A stretch of 6,497 bases of DNA, taken from the NCBI GenBank assembly GCA_023231065.1, contig JALNWE010000111.1, positions 1 to 6,497 of the forward strand. Reading direction: 5' to 3'. The notes beneath the pieces are model-generated. The model was not told the DNA's origin. It saw nothing but the letters and a program-made list of their open reading frames with translations, and ran no database searches. The translations under genes and the position numbers were made by a program. This document shows positions 6,203 to 6,497 of this stretch, piece by piece. The stretch's first letter is position 1. Every line of letters begins with the position of its first letter. Origin of the DNA: Bacteroidales bacterium. Lineage in GTDB: Bacteria > Bacteroidota > Bacteroidia > Bacteroidales > FEN-979.

Positions 6203-6341
6203 CTTTGAGTCCACTCCGAAAACCACATTTTACCGCCAAGTCGCTAAGGCGCAAAATTTTAAATAATTGGATATGATATATTTATGTCTTTGCGTCTTCG
6301 CGGTAAAATGAAAGATTTGACTTTTCGGAGCCGGCTCAAAG
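6203..6341. repeat. 139-bp nested imperfect inverted repeat (MITE- or REP-like)
   Basis: The outer arms, 6203-6222 and 6322-6341, match as reverse complements at 17 of 20 positions: CTTTGAG and CTCCGAAAA are identical in both, with only the 4-base middle differing. The inner arms, 6226-6255 and 6281-6310, pair at 24 of 30 positions plus two G-T wobbles, and carry CATTTTACCGC, AAG and CGC in register. The centre is a 25-base AT-rich loop. The arms are joined by 3 bases on the left and 11 on the right. There is no coding capacity. The TTTACCGCnAAGnCGC core resembles intergenic repeats I recall from Bacteroidota genomes; that is memory, not a search. No clear target-site duplication is visible. 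Confidence 0.6.
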
Positions 6342-6378
6342 TTTGAACTTGGACTTAACGGATGCGAAGATCTAAATA

Positions 6379-6392
6379 AGGCATTATCGCCT
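6379..6392 (+). other. small hairpin upstream of the cysS promoter
   Basis: AGGC and GCCT pair around the loop ATTATC, 15 bases before the cysS -7 element. The stem is only 4 bp. It lies where a -33 element would be, so it could be a regulator site, but the match may be chance. Confidence 0.15.
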
Positions 6393-6407
6393 GAAACCAT
6401 ATTTTTC

Positions 6408-6415
6408 TACCTTTG
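6408..6415 (+). promoter_or_regulatory. -7 promoter element of cysS
   Basis: TACCTTTG is a perfect TAnnTTTG element in the common TAnCTTTG form, 20 bases before the cysS ATG. No clear -33 TTG is found about 20 bp upstream (the region reads ATTATC). The implied leader is about 13-16 nt. Confidence 0.5.
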
Positions 6416-6435
6416 CAAAAGGAACTGTTCATCGT

Positions 6436-6497
6436 ATGGAAAATCAGCTGTATATATATAACACCCTCTCCCGGAAAAAAGAAATTTTTGAACCGAT
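6436..6497 (+). CDS. cysS: cysteinyl-tRNA synthetase, N-terminal fragment
   Basis: Twenty codons are visible before the right edge. The translation contains LYIYNTLSRKKEIFEP at residues 5-20, the characteristic first strand of class I cysteinyl-tRNA synthetases (xxIYNTLtrkKExFxP), which precedes the zinc-binding Cys and the HIGH motif in the missing part. The enzyme charges tRNA-Cys in the cytosol and is essential. The ATG has a Bacteroidota -7 element 20 bases upstream and no Shine-Dalgarno sequence. The short length limits certainty, but this start motif is distinctive. Confidence 0.85.
   Translation, partial: MENQLYIYNTLSRKKEIFEP

Noticed and set aside
6203..6435. T-box or other amino-acid riboswitch before cysS
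   Set aside because: There is no T-box sequence, the -7 promoter element lies after the inverted repeat, and the resulting leader of about 15 nt is too short for a riboswitch.
1..6497. defence island or CRISPR locus
   Set aside because: There are no regularly spaced repeats, no Cas, nuclease or toxin-antitoxin genes. The WYL regulator alone is not enough to claim one.

Overview
The window looks like a chromosomal stretch from a member of the Bacteroidota. Three things point there. Perfect matches to the Bacteroidota -7 promoter element (TAnnTTTG) sit just upstream of several start codons. The start codons lack Shine-Dalgarno sequences. The protein starts at the edges (a cysteinyl-tRNA synthetase N-terminus and a WYL regulator) have a Bacteroidota character. 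Genes are of medium GC and intergenic DNA is AT-rich. I see no phage, IS transposase, CRISPR array, tRNA or rRNA.

Layout, left to right. (1) Positions 1-626, minus strand: the N-terminal two thirds of a WYL-domain transcriptional regulator that runs off the left edge; it has no stop codon inside the window. (2) 649-948, minus: a 99-residue acidic protein of unknown function, 22 bp upstream of the regulator and probably co-transcribed with it. (3) 949-1139: intergenic, with a good intrinsic terminator (1032-1055) for the gene to its right. (4) 1140-2228, minus: an exported Ntn-hydrolase of the choloylglycine hydrolase / penicillin V acylase family. (5) 2229-2374: a divergent promoter region. 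(6) 2375-2815, plus: a DNPH1/Rcl-type 2'-deoxynucleoside 5'-monophosphate N-hydrolase with the full catalytic set. (7) 2916-4580, plus: a thiamine-diphosphate 2-keto acid decarboxylase (pyruvate/indolepyruvate decarboxylase family), with its own promoter overlapped by a perfect 18-bp AT palindrome. (8) 4623-5930, minus: a 12-TM major facilitator exporter of the MFS_3/EntS-like group, convergent with the decarboxylase. (9) 5931-6435: about 500 bp without a convincing gene, holding a 139-bp imperfect inverted-repeat element and the cysS promoter. (10) 6436-6497, plus: the first 20 codons of cysS.

Most neighbours are single-gene units in alternating orientation, so this does not read as one pathway or as a defence island. 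The genes share only loose themes: nucleotide clean-up (DNPH1), keto-acid to aldehyde conversion (decarboxylase), periplasmic amide hydrolysis (acylase) and export (MFS). The most interesting items are the palindrome on the decarboxylase promoter, the nested inverted repeat upstream of cysS, the Asp-to-Glu change in the acylase active site, and the clear bacterial DNPH1 homologue. I found no strong case for a wholly new system.
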